Shown: positions 13,038 through 25,659 of the stretch, piece by piece
Position numbering within the stretch: position 1 is the first letter of the stretch
Layout of the letters: each line of letters opens with the position of its first letter
Assembly: GCA_963691655.1 (NCBI GenBank)
Contig: OY829329.1
Location: 67,720,822-67,784,821, forward strand
DNA from: Toxonevra muliebris
Taxonomy: Eukaryota > Arthropoda > Insecta > Diptera > Pallopteridae
Direction of reading: 5' to 3'
DNA: 64,000 nt
The notes under the pieces: generated by a model
What the model was told of the DNA's origin: nothing
The model's input: the letters and a program-made list of their open reading frames with translations, nothing else
The model's database searches: none
Translations under genes and position numbers: made by a program

Positions 13038-14289
13038 TATCTTCTAGTGTTATAGATAGTTTTAATTCAACTTGGATTTCTTATTGGAAAATTAAGTTTT
13101 CTGAAAGAAAAACAATTTTTTTTTTTTTAATTTTTTATTCCGAATAAATTTTAACATTTTATACTTTTTATATCATAATTCAAGTAGTAGAACTTAAGAG
13201 TTCATTCTAGTATTTTTATAACTATTTTTTTTTTTTTTTACCATTAGTGATAAACTGTCATTATAAAAAATTATCATTATTTGAACTGTGCATGTATACT
13301 TACTGCAAGACTTCCAAGAATACATATACTTATGCATAAACGAGCTAGTCTCATTTGGTATATACTCATGAGTCATGACTCTTTCTTGCACGTACTTACT
13401 CCAATTTAAATTACGTTTTTCTTACTTATACAATAGATTAAACTACTTGCTACTTTTTATATATATAAGTATAAAAAATACAATTGTTCTGATTCTAAAG
13501 AAAAAATAATGACCACAACAACACGATTTCCAGCAGCATATAAATTGTTTTATTTTTTATTTTATTTTATTTTTTTTTAATTTTTACGCTTGATTTGCTG
13601 CCAACAAGCAATACAAAATACATATAAACAACTGATAAAAAAAAGAAAAACAAAACTAAACTGAACCTGGTTGCTTGCCTGCTTGCAAAACAATTGAGTA
13701 CAAGTTACAGAATAAAACAAAAAACCAAAGTGACGAAAGCATTAACAAAACTAAACACAATACAGAAAAGGGTAGATCTAGTTTAGAAACTGGTTGGTTA
13801 CTGGTACTATATACTTCCAAGTAATAGAAGTAATAAGAATAAGAAGCGATTAAAAGTATAAGATTTCAACTATGAAAGATCAAGCAAAAAAAACAAAAAA
13901 AATTTAAAACGCGAGTGTTTTTTATCGTTTGAATTTGTGTTTTGAAGTCGCGTCACTGTAGTGTAACTTTAATGGTAAATGGCAAAACTAGGGTAACTGA
14001 TTTGTTTTGTGTGATTATGAGCGATGTGGCGTGAATTCATTCTACTGTGGAAGTTACAGAACTTTTGCACTATCGTATTTTTGGTATAACTCATCTTTAT
14101 TAGTTTTATTTTTGCTTGGATGTATTGCTTTACTTTTGTTTTTGAGAATGTGTTAGTTTTCTTATCTATAACTTTGAGTAAATATTTTCACTATTTACTT
14201 TTTTATTTTTCATTTACTGTTTTTGTTTTTTAATTACCAATTCAGTATTTACTTTGGTTTTTTATTTTTAATTTAACAACTTTTTTTTT
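13038..14289. other. AT-rich non-coding sequence
   Basis: Nothing recognisable as a gene. It contains poly-T runs near 13118-13130 and 13225-13240 and a T/A-rich stretch at about 13541-13590. The sequence merges at its right end into the repeat starting near 14290. Confidence 0.5.
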
Positions 14290-15960
14290 ACACTTAAAAT
14301 GTGTAAATTTTCATTTTGAATTTTTTTTCTCAACTTAAATGTGTAAATTTACCTTAGTGTACTTTTATTTTTTCAATTACTTTAAAATTTTTGCTTGAGA
14401 ATATTTTTTCACTCATTAAATGTGTAAATTTACTTAGCTATGACTTCATAGTAATTTTGCAATTATTTTACCTGTTCATTTTTGTTTTTGAATATGTTTT
14501 TGGTCGCACATCAAAAGGGTCGATTACTTAACAATTAGTTATTTACTTTGCGTTTTTATGTTTAGTTTAATTTGCACATAAAAATTTCATTTAAAAAATT
14601 TGTTCTCTACTAAAATGTGTAAATTCACTTTAATTTTCTCATTTACTTTTGAATTTTTGCTTCAGAATATTTTTTCACACATTAAATGTGTAAATTTTCT
14701 TAGAGTTGACTTAAGAGAAATTTTGTACTTATTTTACTTTTTCCTTTTTATTTTTGAAAAATTTTTTCCGCACATCAAAAGTGTCGATTACTTAACAATT
14801 TATTATTTACTTTGCGTTTTTATGTTTAATTCAATTTAATATCTTTTTTTTAGCACGTATTTCATTTTGAAAAATTTTTTCTCAACTAAAATATGTAAAT
14901 TTACCTTGGGGCACCTTTATTTCTCATTAATTTTTAAAATTTTGTTTCAGAATATTTTTTCACACATTAAATGTGTAAATTTTCTTAGCTATGATTTTAA
15001 ATTAATTTAGCACTCATTTTAAATTGTCATTTTTGTTTTTGAATATTTTTTCGCACATCAAATGTGTCGTTTACTCAACAATTCGTTATTTACTTTGCGT
15101 TTTTATTTTTATTTCAATTTTTTTTTTCTTTTTTTGCACATATTTCATTTTGAAAAATTTTTTCTCAAATAAAATATGTAAATTTACCTTGATGCACCTT
15201 TATTTCTCATTCTCATTCATTTTTAAATTTTTGTTTCAGAATATTTTTTCACACATTAAATGTGTAAATTTGTAAATTTTCTTAGCTATGATTTAAAATT
15301 AATTTAGCACTCATTTTAATTTTTCATTTTTATTTTTGAATTATTTTTTCGCACATCAAATGTGCAGATTACTTACAAATTCACTATTTACTTAGCTTTT
15401 TTATTTTCAATTCAATTTCCTTTTTTTAAAAATTACGTTTTGAAAGTTTTTTTTTTTCAACTAAAATGTATAAATTTACCTTTTATTTTCTCATTTAAAT
15501 TTAAATATTTATTTCAAAATATTTTTTCACACATTAAATGTGTAAATTTTCTTAGCTATGGCTTAAGAGTAATTTTGCAATTATTTTACTTTTTCATTTT
15601 TGTGTTAGAATATTTTTTTTTTTTTTTGCACATCAAATGGGTCGATTACTCAACAATTCGTTTTTTACTTTGCGTTTTTATGTTTAATTTAATATATACT
15701 TTTTTTTTGCACATAAAATGTACAAATTTTCATTTCGAAATTTTGTTTTTCTCAACTAAATTGTGTAAATTAACCCTTATGTACTTTTATTTTCTCATTT
15801 ACTTTTAAATTTTTGTTTCAAAATATTTTTCTTAACTATGACTTGATAATTATTTCACACTTGTATTACTTTTTCATTTTTATTTTTGAATATGTTTTTT
15901 TGCATATCAAATGTGCAGATTACTTACAAATAACATAATAGTATTTTCTTAGTTACATAT
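14290..15960. repeat. ~280-bp tandem repeat, five to six copies
   Basis: The anchor CACATTAAATGTGTAAATT (or CTCATTAAATG) has its CATTAAA word at 14414, 14680, 14965, 15254 and 15532, giving steps of 266, 285, 289 and 278 bp. Between anchors each unit carries CTTAGCTATGA, GAATATTTTTTCGCACATCAAATG, TACTTTGCGTTTTTA and TCAACTAAAATGTGTAAATTTACC. The copies are diverged by substitutions and small indels. The short phenylalanine-rich open frames (for example 15362-15808) follow the repeat and show no known domain. Confidence 0.88.
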
Positions 15961-17470
15961 TTAGTTTTTAATTTTTTCTTTTGAATATTTTCTGCGAATA
16001 TCCACAGTACAAATTTTTCATTCCATATGAGTTGGAGTATATTCTCATTTACTTTACCACAAGTTCTTTCAAAAATATGTCATCTTTAATCTATTAACAC
16101 GTACCTACATACATACTTACATCATCAAATGCTTATTAATAATAGCCTCTTGTCATAAATACATATCATCATTTGCGTAATGACCATGAGTTGGAATATG
16201 TCCTTGTAATCACACGCGTGTGGAAAATTATAACGTATGTGTTGACACAATTGTAAATCTTGTCATTTATTTTATACAAAAATTAATATGTTTAAATGTT
16301 CGAGGTTCGCAAGTAGCACAGTTCAAAAATGTTATAGAGTCATTCCATATGAAATCGTCTAGTCGGCAAAGCCAGGACACCTCGGATTTCGCTCAAACTT
16401 TGTGAGAATCTTCTTTAGAGTTCCAAAGAAGGAAGGAAGGACGTCATAAATATTTCTCATGCTCCACTTCGCGGCAGCGCGAATTAAAAAAATTGAAAAA
16501 GTGTAATTTTAATGCTTTCCTTTTTTAACTGTAAAATTGGATTGGTTAAATATATATTCACGTTTGAGATGACGTTCTAAAGCTAAAAAATAGTAGTTTT
16601 TGTAAATTTAATTTAAATCCACATATTTAACACCCACGATTAATAACACCAGGCTAAAAATATGCATATTTTTCCGACTTGACTAGGTTTTTAGCTGACT
16701 CCAGTATCCATACGGTTGAATGTAAGCAGCTAATGTTTCTAAGCCATCAAGGATACATCTTTCAAAAGAAAATAAACTAGCGATTGGTTGGTTTCGCCTG
16801 CCCCTTATAAAAAATAACGGTACTTGAAGCTTATGAATTTCAAAAAACTTGCATAATTTAGGCTATCAAATGGACGTGTTTGGGACGAGGTGCGAAACTG
16901 AAAATTATATAGTATTTAGTTCTTAACCCAAACTTAAAAACCCTGTAAGCTCGTTTTGTTATTTTCATAACTTGCGCGTGTATGTATAGCCGGTTAAAGT
17001 AAGCAAAAATATCAGTAATTTTTTTGTTTTTGAAACAACATTTTATGTCGCTTCCTCTCTGTATGACACACCATTACGTTTTTAACATTGCATGTCATTG
17101 GAGTGCTTCAAAAGACCTTTCACGAGATCTTTTCGTCAGCAGTTCGTTCGCTTTTTTCCACTGCCCTGCTGTACAATATTCTTCTTCTTCTTTCGAAATG
17201 CTTCAAAAGACCTTTCACGAAATCTTTGCGTCAGCAGTTTTGTTATTTTAAATTACGATGATCTTATCGTCGTTTGATTCGGAAACGATTGCTTTTCGGC
17301 AGCAAGTGTTCGTTAACAAAACAAAAACAACAAGTGCTGACTTTATACTCCTCAGGCGAGCTGCTGACTATCCGGCCCGTTGGGATGTATGTAGCGAGAG
17401 GATGTTAGTATGCGAAGATTTAAGGCTTTGCTTTTTTTTTTTGCTAATACATGCTTCTCTGTATTTTTAC
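15961..17470. other. Non-coding sequence with possible old transposon fragments
   Basis: At 16300-16470 the sequence is less AT-rich than its surroundings and includes GAGTCATTCCATATGAAATC, a motif I associate loosely with dispersed arthropod repeats; no ends or target duplication were found. At 17105-17240 a ~40-bp stretch with TTCAAAAGACCTTTCACGA and GTCAGCAGTT occurs twice, 93 bp apart. I see no host gene. Confidence 0.4.
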
Positions 17471-18110
17471 TAGTGTCCGACCGAATATTCTGTTTTGGTT
17501 ACGGTTTCGACTAAAAATACGGTTTCGGCTAAGAATACGGTTTCGGCAAAAAATATGGCCGAATATTTGGAATGTTTCGAATTTTACGGGAAGGTAGGAT
17601 CCATTTTTTTTGCCATACTTTCTTCGGCAAAGTTGATCAGAATCGAATATGGAATTTTTCTGTCAACGTACTTTAAAAAAAAAAAAAAAAAATTTGTGCG
17701 CCCGAATATATTTTTTTTTTTTTGAGTTTTAATTAAAAAAATAATTAAAATGATTTGAATTTTGTTTTTAACATATCTGTGGTCACAAGCAATAACAACA
17801 CAACTCGAGTTTTGTCGAATTCGAGTTATTATCATAATTTGAATCTTCATATCCGTTTTCATATTCAGTCAGAATTTCATAACTATCGGTTTAGTGGTTT
17901 ACGAGATATTAGGGCGAAAAAATAGCACAACTCAACCTGATTACTCTTAGCACTTGAACCTTTGAAGTGCTCTCCTGTAAAATACAAAAAACACGCTTAT
18001 GCTGTTATGCCTTGTGACCACAGATATATACATATATATTAAAAAGTTTCGGTTTCGGTTTTGGCCGAATATTAGAAAAATGGCCTAAATTCGGTTTCGG
18101 TCGGACACTA
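17471..18110. mobile_element. hAT-type MITE, 640 bp, with 8-bp target duplication
   Basis: The ends are TAGTGTCCGACCGAA at 17471 and its reverse complement ending at 18110. They are flanked by a perfect 8-bp direct repeat ATTTTTAC (17463-17470 and 18111-18118). Eight-bp duplications with short terminal inverted repeats are typical of the hAT superfamily. The interior has no transposase-like frame, so it is non-autonomous. Subterminal repeats of GGTTTCGGC/GGCCGAATAT type lie inside both ends. An internal inverted repeat, ATATCTGTGGTCACAAG at about 17774 and its complement near 18008, suggests a nested or hairpin structure. Confidence 0.9.
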
Positions 18111-18118
18111 ATTTTTAC

Positions 18119-20324
18119 ATACTATTTACTACCGGTTTTTTTTTTTTTTGTATTAATTTTTTGAATTTTTATATCATACATTTAATGTGTAAACCTTTTA
18201 TTTACAGATTAATAGCTTTCAAATTAAGAAACCGATTGCATATAAAAAACCTTCACAATAAAACTAAATTTTCTTTCGAGTGTATGGTATAGAAATGTGT
18301 GCTAAAATATAACTTAGTAGTTCTTTAACCGAATTGACCTTTTTTTTTTAAGTATTCAAATTTTTAAATTGTGTGCTTAAGGGGAAAAGAAAAATGCTTC
18401 CTTGTACTTTTTGTTTTTTATTTTCTCTTTTTGGCTTATTAGGTCAAGTATGCTTAAGTTGAAACTTAATTTTTCATACATGTACTACGCCTAAATGTGC
18501 GTGTAATTTCAATGAATGAATGACACAAAATGCTCCCTCTGCTGGTGTTGCTTCTTTTGCCGTACTTTCTTAAGTATACTCTAGAGGGCATTTTTAGGAT
18601 AATATTGTTTTGTTGTAGCAACAAAAAGTCAACAACCAAGTACCAAAAAAAAAAAAAAAAAAAAACCAAAAAGAAAAGAAAAATAACATTCATGAAAATG
18701 CAAAGCCATACAATTTATTTATGCTGCTTTAACAAAAAAAAAAAAAAAAACAAAACAAAACATTGAGCGTTTCTTTTCTGTGTTTTTTTTGTTTATCATC
18801 TGTGTTTGTATGTGTGTAATTTGTTGAATTTTTCAATTATGTGTCCTAATACTTAATATAGTTTGTTTGCTGTATTGTGTTAGCCTTGCAGCTTAGTTTA
18901 AACTCTCCAAAGAAGACGCCAACATATATGGCTTCGAAAATTCTAAGAATGTTCTATTTCTTTTACAAGAAGTTATTATTAATAAAAAGGTTTGAAGGCA
19001 GGTTTGAGAGGATGGCAAGGAAATGTATGTATTTCTTTTGAATTGTCAAATTTTTGCATATTTCTTTGTTTAAGAAAATGCCCACAGAAAAAAAGAACTT
19101 TATTTTTTTTTATTTTTTAAAATTTGTTCAGCTAAAATTTCTTATGAAATTCATATGCATAATTAAATTTTAAAAGGCAGCTATAAATTCTAAATTCTAG
19201 CTATTTTCTCTTACACACCCAAAAACTACGTGGTTGGTACCTATAAGCTTGCCCACCTTTGTTACAATCTTGTTACCGTGTCTACATAAATAAATATAGA
19301 ACAAAATTCTATTTACAACTTTTACAATTATTTATGCTTTTGACGCTTTTTAATTTTGTGCGAAAAATACAAAAATATAAATTTATTATCATAAAATAAA
19401 AATTCACGTGCACGTGAAAAACGCACAAAAAAAAAAAATTAGAACACAATGAAAAAAGCGAAATGAGACCGGCAGCTTTATATAAAAGTTTTAACAAACA
19501 TTTTTTTTTGTTTTGATATGGGTTTGCAAAACAAAAAAAAAAAACAAAAAAACAAACTCCCAAAGATTTCGACAACTTCCTTTTTCGTGTGGCTACCTAA
19601 AATTTTGGTGAAAGCTGCCAACAAAAATAAGATTTCACTTTCTCCTCATATTTTACTAATTTTTTTTTACGCTGTTCAAGTACTTGGTCAACCCTCCCTT
19701 CAACCCCTGGAAAAATGGAAAAATATGATTTACTAGAGAGAATTGCGTTCATCTTCATTTTTTATTTTAGGTTTTTTTTATTTATTTATTTTTTTTTTTT
19801 ATTCAATTTTGTTTCTGTGTTGTGGCATGTTTTGGTTTCTTTTTTTTCATATTTTTTCGGACCACTGTGAGCAGACAACGCTAGCTAACGTCGCTGTTGT
19901 ACAAGGACATTGTCAGTCAAATATAACATATACAACAACGACAACAACAACAACGACAAGAATGATGATAAAAATAAAAACAAATATTTTTAAGAAAATT
20001 CCCTAAAGATGGTAAAAATAATAACAACAAACACACAAACAAAATGAAAATGAAGCGTTGAATGTATGAAAAGAGCGCTGCAAGGGAGGAGGAGAAAAAA
20101 AAGGAAGTGAAGTCACCCAAAAAAGCGACAAAAATGTAATTTTTTTTTACAACCAAAAACGACAGAAAATGTCATGAAAGTACAACAACAACAATGCCCA
20201 TTTTTCCATGTCGACAATTTTTGTGTGTTCACTTCCGTTTTACTATTTTTCATTTTCATTCACTTTTATTTTTAGCTCTTCTGTTGTTTTTTTTTTTTTT
20301 TTTTTTTTGTATTCTGCATTCTGC
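18119..20324. other. AT-rich non-coding sequence
   Basis: No gene recognised. It holds several poly-A/T tracts (for example 18643-18665 and 20289-20308), CAA/CGA triplet runs at 19931-19960, and no terminal repeats that I could pair. The short open frames in it are low-complexity. Confidence 0.5.
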
Positions 20325-20720
20325 AAACCAATAGTTGTAAAATGTTTGTACTACCAGTGCATTGAACAAAATAGTTTCACTGTAGTCAAGACTTTGAAAA
20401 TGAATACCTAGATTTAATTTTCATAGTCTACTAAAAATATCAAAAATAGTTTGTTATTTTTTATATATTATAATACAAAATACAATTTGGTTTGTTTTAC
20501 AAACTATTAGTTGAAAAAAGTTTGTTCTACTAATAACTAACAAAATGGTTTGTTATTTTATGACTTGTTTAACCAACCATGTTTTGTTGTTGCTAATGCA
20601 TTTTTAACCAAATTATTTGTTATTTGTTTTATAGTTTACAAAAACAAACAATTTTTGGTTCGTTTTACAAACCAGTAGTTGTAAAAAGTTTGTAGTTATT
20701 TGTGACAAGTTTAATGAACT
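20325..20720. repeat. Degenerate ~170-bp repeat, three copies
   Basis: The word TAGTTGTAAAA(A/T)GTTTGT or a close variant, preceded by ACCA or ACTA, occurs near 20330, 20503 and 20672, about 170 bp apart. TTTGTTTTACAAAC lies just before the later two. Intervening sequence is similar but poorly conserved. No coding content. Confidence 0.6.
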
Positions 20721-22411
20721 ATGTATGTTGTCACTACTAACCGACTTTGGATCACAAATGAATGGCTCTCTATTGTTGCGAATGCCACAGGATGTGACTC
20801 TTCTGGACTTAATACCAAACTAATCAATTCTTCAGGATGACCAACATTTTCACACCCACCCACCCTTTGGATTTTTAAATCCGATTTTTCGTTTTAAGTA
20901 AGTCAAGTATTAAATTTTCTTCAAGTGTATTGATGCTTCGAACTTTTAGCATAGAGTTAAAAGTTTTACATATTTTACTGTTGCCGTTTTGTTTAAAATT
21001 TTGCATTTCTTCATGCAGCAACCCAAGCAACAGCGCAGTCATGTCAGTGTTGCATTTTTATTACTCTTTTCTCTCTCTATACCAAAGCAGATACAAAAAA
21101 AAAAAATTAAAAAAATATTCAACACTTTTGGGAAAACAATATTACATTTCCATAAATTTTTGTAGGAGGAAAGGAGAAAAATATAAACAAGAAACAATAT
21201 TTTTTTATATGAACTTTTGCATAGCAACTTGCAACCACAAAGCTTTATGAATTTATATGCATACATAACCTAACTTTTTACACTTGTATTGGTAAAGTAA
21301 CAATTTCAATTTGTTTTTTTTTTTTTTTTGTTTTTTTGCTATAAGTTTATGCACCTATTTACAATGTATACGTGTACAAAAAGAAAATATGCAAGTGAAT
21401 GAATATTGTAAATAAAATAAAAATTGTTGTTAAATTGAAAAGAAAATAAAAAAATTTTCTAAATGAAAATGAAAAATTTATAGAAATAATTTTGTGAAAT
21501 TGACGAAGCATAATTTGCAGTAAACGCAAGTAAAATAATAAAAGTCAAAGAATTTTTGCAATGGTTACTCATAAGGCAGCTGAACAAATATTTATATACA
21601 TACTTACATACATACATATGTATGTGTATGTATGGATATTGATATATGTATATCTTTGCATACACAATTACTTTCAATTGTTCACACGCCCATGCTTCAA
21701 AGGCAACAGCAGCAGTATCAACAGTCAGCCAGCCAGCCAGCCAGCCAGCAACTCTTTAACCAATTGCTCATTTTCACTTAAGTGAGCATAAGAAGCACGA
21801 ATGCACAAGCAACACAATATCAAGATTTCTGCAAATTTTATATATATATATATATCACAGATATATACAAACACACATACATACAAATATTTGTATATTT
21901 ACAAAGATAGGAACAAGCAAAAAAAAAAAAAAGAAAAAAAAAATACTGAAAACTTTTCATATGATTTTTATGCTGGTATATTTATTTACTCATGAAGGTA
22001 TTTCTTTCATTTGTTCATGTGTTGCAACACTCGAATTGCTCGAATTAGTTTTAGCTTAAAATTGCATAATAATTGCATTGAAATTTTTACTCTTTTACAT
22101 ATGTATGTATGTATGTATGCCAAACGACAATAAAATTAAATACAAAAAAAAAATAAAAAATAAAGGAAAAATTTTGCATATGTGTCGGTGTCTGTCTGTA
22201 TTCTTCAGATGTAAAATAAAAATGTGAATGATATTGCGTATTTTACTTCTTACATACTTACTGTGTATGTTTATGTGCCTGAGTGTGTGTAAGCAAATGA
22301 CATCACTGGAAAAAAATGTCATGAACGAAGACGGCATAATATGAAGCAACACTAGTGAAGAAAAGATTGCAAGAAAAATGAAGAGTTAAAAAAATTTAAA
22401 CCAAATTTTTG
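20721..22411. other. Non-coding sequence with microsatellites
   Basis: It contains a CCAG tetranucleotide run (about 21726-21750), ATGT/TACA runs near 21600-21660 and 22100-22120, and an AT run at 21841-21854. The stretch 20740-20870 is less AT-rich but has no open frame of note. A ~35-bp sequence with GTAGTCAAGACTTTGAAAA at 20382 recurs at about 25114, so it is part of a dispersed repeat. Confidence 0.5.
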
Positions 22412-23098
22412 CCAATAGGAAATTGCATTATTCATTCTTTATTTAGTTATGTTATTGTAATTTTACAAAAAATTCCTTGAAAAAATACACAATTAATTTG
22501 TAGGGTAAAAACATTTTCCCCCTTCCACTCCTCTTGAGGGCTTAGGGCTTCTACTAATAGGAAATTGAAAATTTAATTTCATATAAATTCTTTTATTTTA
22601 ATTAATTGTAATTTTACAAAAAATTGCTTGAAAAAATACACAATTAATTTGTAGGGTAAAAACATTTCCCCCCTTCCACTCCTCTTGATGGCTTAGGGCT
22701 TCTACTAATAGGAAATTGAAAATTTAATTTCATATAAATTCTTTTATTTTAATTAATTGTAATTTTACAAAAAATTGCTTGAAAAAATACACAATTAATT
22801 TGTAGGGTAAAAACATTTCCCCCCTTCCACTCCTCTGGAATGCTTAGGGCTTCTACTAATAGGAAATTGAAAATTTAATTTCATATAAATTCTTTTATTT
22901 TAATTAATTGTAATTTTACAAAAAATTGCTTGAAAAAATACACAATTAATTTGCACTGTAAAAACATTCCCCCCTTCCCTCTCCCTTCCCCTCTACCTTC
23001 TCCTCACTCTTCCCCCCTCCCTTCTCCTCACTCTTCCCCCCTCCCCCCCTCCTCCTTCCCCTCTTTCTACTCCTCTTGAGAGCTTAGGACTTCTACTA
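22412..23098. repeat. 151-bp tandem repeat, about four copies
   Basis: AATAGGAAATTG starts units with the GAAATTG word at 22419, 22561, 22712 and 22863 (142, then exactly 151 and 151 bp). Each unit continues with TTTACAAAAAATTGCTTG, ATACACAATTAATTTG, a C-rich CCCCCTTCCACTCC block and GGCTTAGGGCTTCTACT. The middle copies are nearly identical. In the last copy the C-rich block has expanded to more than 100 bp of CCCTCCC-like sequence (about 22968-23070) before the unit's normal end at about 23098. Confidence 0.93.
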
Positions 23099-23411
23099 AA
23101 TATTTCCATCTGACTTTATTTTATGCAGTCATTTTCACATTTTGCCATATTGTATTTTTATCCATTAGTTCTAGATGTTTTTTGGTCGCTCACGACGTCT
23201 GCTTTCTTGTGGGTTCCATTCAACAAAAACATACACTTCTAATAATATATTTTTCTTTTTTTAAATTATTTTATTTACATCATTATTGTGTAATTTTACA
23301 GTTCAAGAACAATCAAGAGTAATCGAACCACTTGGACTTTGTTATATAATTAAGTTGGTTCCCTAGGTCAGTTGACCCAAAGTCGGAGAGGTCGTCAAGG
23401 AAAGAACTATT
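23099..23411. other. Non-coding spacer
   Basis: AT-rich sequence between the 151-bp repeat and the hAT-type element. I see no gene, terminal repeat or array in it. Confidence 0.45.
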
Positions 23412-23419
23412 AGTTAGTA

Positions 23420-24349
23420 CAGGGCCGTAGCCAGGATTTTTTTTCGGGGGGTTTTCATTCGAAAAAAAATATTTATATCAAATTTTTATGAAACTGATGT
23501 TTAAATACAATAAATTTAATTCGATGATGCATTTGATGGGGCCCTATCAGACTAGAGACAACAGTGGATAAATATCTTAAAGCTTTAGGAAAAATTTTTG
23601 CTTCATAGTTTTCTTAATCTTAATCTAAAAAAATGGCCGAAAATGACAAAAAAAATTCACAGAATAATCAATTTAAATTTTTTCAAATAAATATTAGTAA
23701 AAGGCGAAAGATTTTTTCGACAACGGAAGAGAAGATTATATATTATTCAATATGGTTTCTATTACATTTTTTATCGTGAAAGACATCATTTTGATAACTC
23801 ATTGACTTGCCAATGAGCCCGGATGAGGTTGGCATATATTCCCTAAATTCGTGCAGTCACAGCATTGAAAGAGATCTTCCGAGTTGGGGTGCTCTGAGAA
23901 ATAATGGGTTAAAAAATTAATTACATTTTAAGATTGTGCCTTGAAACTTGGGAGCTGATCCAATGACACTGCCTGCATGCGTTTGGCGAATAAAATGGTT
24001 CCTAGTATTTGCGAATGAATTTTTCGTGCTGAACACGAATCTGAGGTCAAAAACTTCCCATCACGGCACATTTTAGAAAATAGGAGTTTTAAACACCTAA
24101 AAATACCGTTTTTGGCCATAATGTGCATGATTTCAATTCAAATTTATTTTTCCAATATTTTTTATATTTGACTTTTTAGAAAGAAACCGATTAAAGTAAA
24201 AAATATTTAAAAATCGTTCAATAGATTTTATTTTGACTTTTTTCCCATCCACTGGCAATTAATATCAAAACTTAAAACAAAGTTTTTACATTTCGGAGGG
24301 GGAGAGGGGGGTCAGAACCCCCAAAATCTCCCCCATAAATACGGCCTTG
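23420..24349. mobile_element. hAT-type non-autonomous element, 930 bp
   Basis: The left end reads CAGGGCCGTA and the right end, reverse complemented, CAAGGCCGTA. They are flanked by an 8-bp direct repeat AGTTAGTA (23412-23419 and 24350-24357). The CA(G/A)GGCC start and 8-bp duplication point to hAT. Inside the ends are G-rich and C-rich blocks that pair with one another (GGGGGG near 23446, and CCCCC/GGGGG words at 24297-24333). A 66-residue open frame at 23928-24128 (-) has no recognisable transposase motif, so I regard the element as non-autonomous or badly decayed. Confidence 0.85.
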
Positions 24350-25630
24350 AGTTAGTAGTAGTAAAGCCTTAGCCTCATCACAATTTTTTTTTTTTTACTG
24401 TGGATTGAAATTTTAGTCAAAAATATCATCAAATGATATGAAAAATCATGTGTTAATCTACATTTAAGATGAATCTTGTCTTCAAAATCCCAATCTAAAA
24501 TTAAAATTTACTCGAAATCTTTTCCCTGAACATGTTAACCTATTAACTCCTATTTATACGGGTTTTTTTGGGTCCTTTTTTTGCGAAATTCAATAAAAAT
24601 AGATAAAGTGTTTCATAAAACTATTCTGCGAAAAAATTCGTTAGGTCTCACCAATGATGAAAAGTACCTAAGGGTTAAAGGTAATGCCAAAATAAAAAGC
24701 AAAACCTCAGCGTATACAGAGACGGGCAAATCAGACGGCCGTTTTGGAATCCGCCACGATTCATCATCAGTGATCTTAGTGATAGTTCTTAATCTTTCAA
24801 TATCTTATACAAGCTTAGTAGCTTGTATAAGAAATCATAACCAAGAATTACAGATTTGATTACAAATATCTTCACTGATTAGAGATATTGAAAGAAAACT
24901 ACCACTACCGTTCTGTATACTTATTTGTTGTTGTGTTTTTCTCTTTACTACTAGTCTGCATAACAGTTCGTTATTTCGAAGTCTAGTACATGACAGAGAC
25001 AGTGTGTGTTGAATCAGGCCATATTCAATTAATTTGTTGTTGTGATGACTACACATACACGTTCTTTAAGCCTGTTACACATTATTTAATGAAGCAGATA
25101 CATGGAACAGTAGTCAAGACTTTGAAAAATTAACAATTAGATTTAATTTCCATAGGCACAAAAACAAAACCGCGTCTACTTCATATAGTAAATGTACTAC
25201 AAGCTACTCCACGGCAACAATCGTTGTCAGGCCTCAGCAAAATGTGTCTCATATGAAAGTAGTAGTTAGTAGTAGTAAAACTCTAGCTGGATTTTGGTCC
25301 ACCTCATCAAAGTTTTTTTTTATTTTTTTTTTTTACTGTGGAGTGAAATTTCTAAATTTTGGTCAAAAATATTATCAAATAATATTAAAAATCATGAGTA
25401 AATCTACATTTAAGTTGAATCTTGTCTTCAGAAATCTACATTAAAATTTTACGAGGAACATTTTAACCCATTAACTCCTACTTATATGGGTCTTTTTGGT
25501 CCTTTTTTTTGAAAAATTCCATAAAAGTACCTTTTAAAGGGGTATTCAAGGGTTAAAGTGTCCCATAAAAATATTCCACGGTAAATTTTACTAGGGGTCA
25601 CCAAAGGCAAGAAGCACTTGCGGGCTAATT
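24350..25630. repeat. Dispersed repeat, two direct copies (~24350-24680 and ~25255-25630)
   Basis: Both copies begin GTTAGTAGTAGTAAA and pass through TTTTTTTACTGTGGA, ATTTAAG.TGAATCTTGTCTTCA, ATTAACTCCTA.TTATA.GGG, GGTCCTTTTTT and AAGGGTTAAAG. The hAT-type element is inserted at the left edge of the first copy and mariner copy 2 lies just after the second. TTAACC and GGGTTAA words at about 24535/24674 and 25463/25550 hint at a small TTAA-flanked MITE inside each. The sequence between the copies (24680-25250) shows nothing recognisable. Confidence 0.75.
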
Positions 25631-25659
25631 TTTTATATCATTTGATAATATTTTAACTA

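Noticed and set aside
15362..15808. 148-residue hydrophobic open frame
   Set aside because: It spans more than one unit of the ~280-bp repeat and consists mainly of Phe/Leu from T-rich codons.
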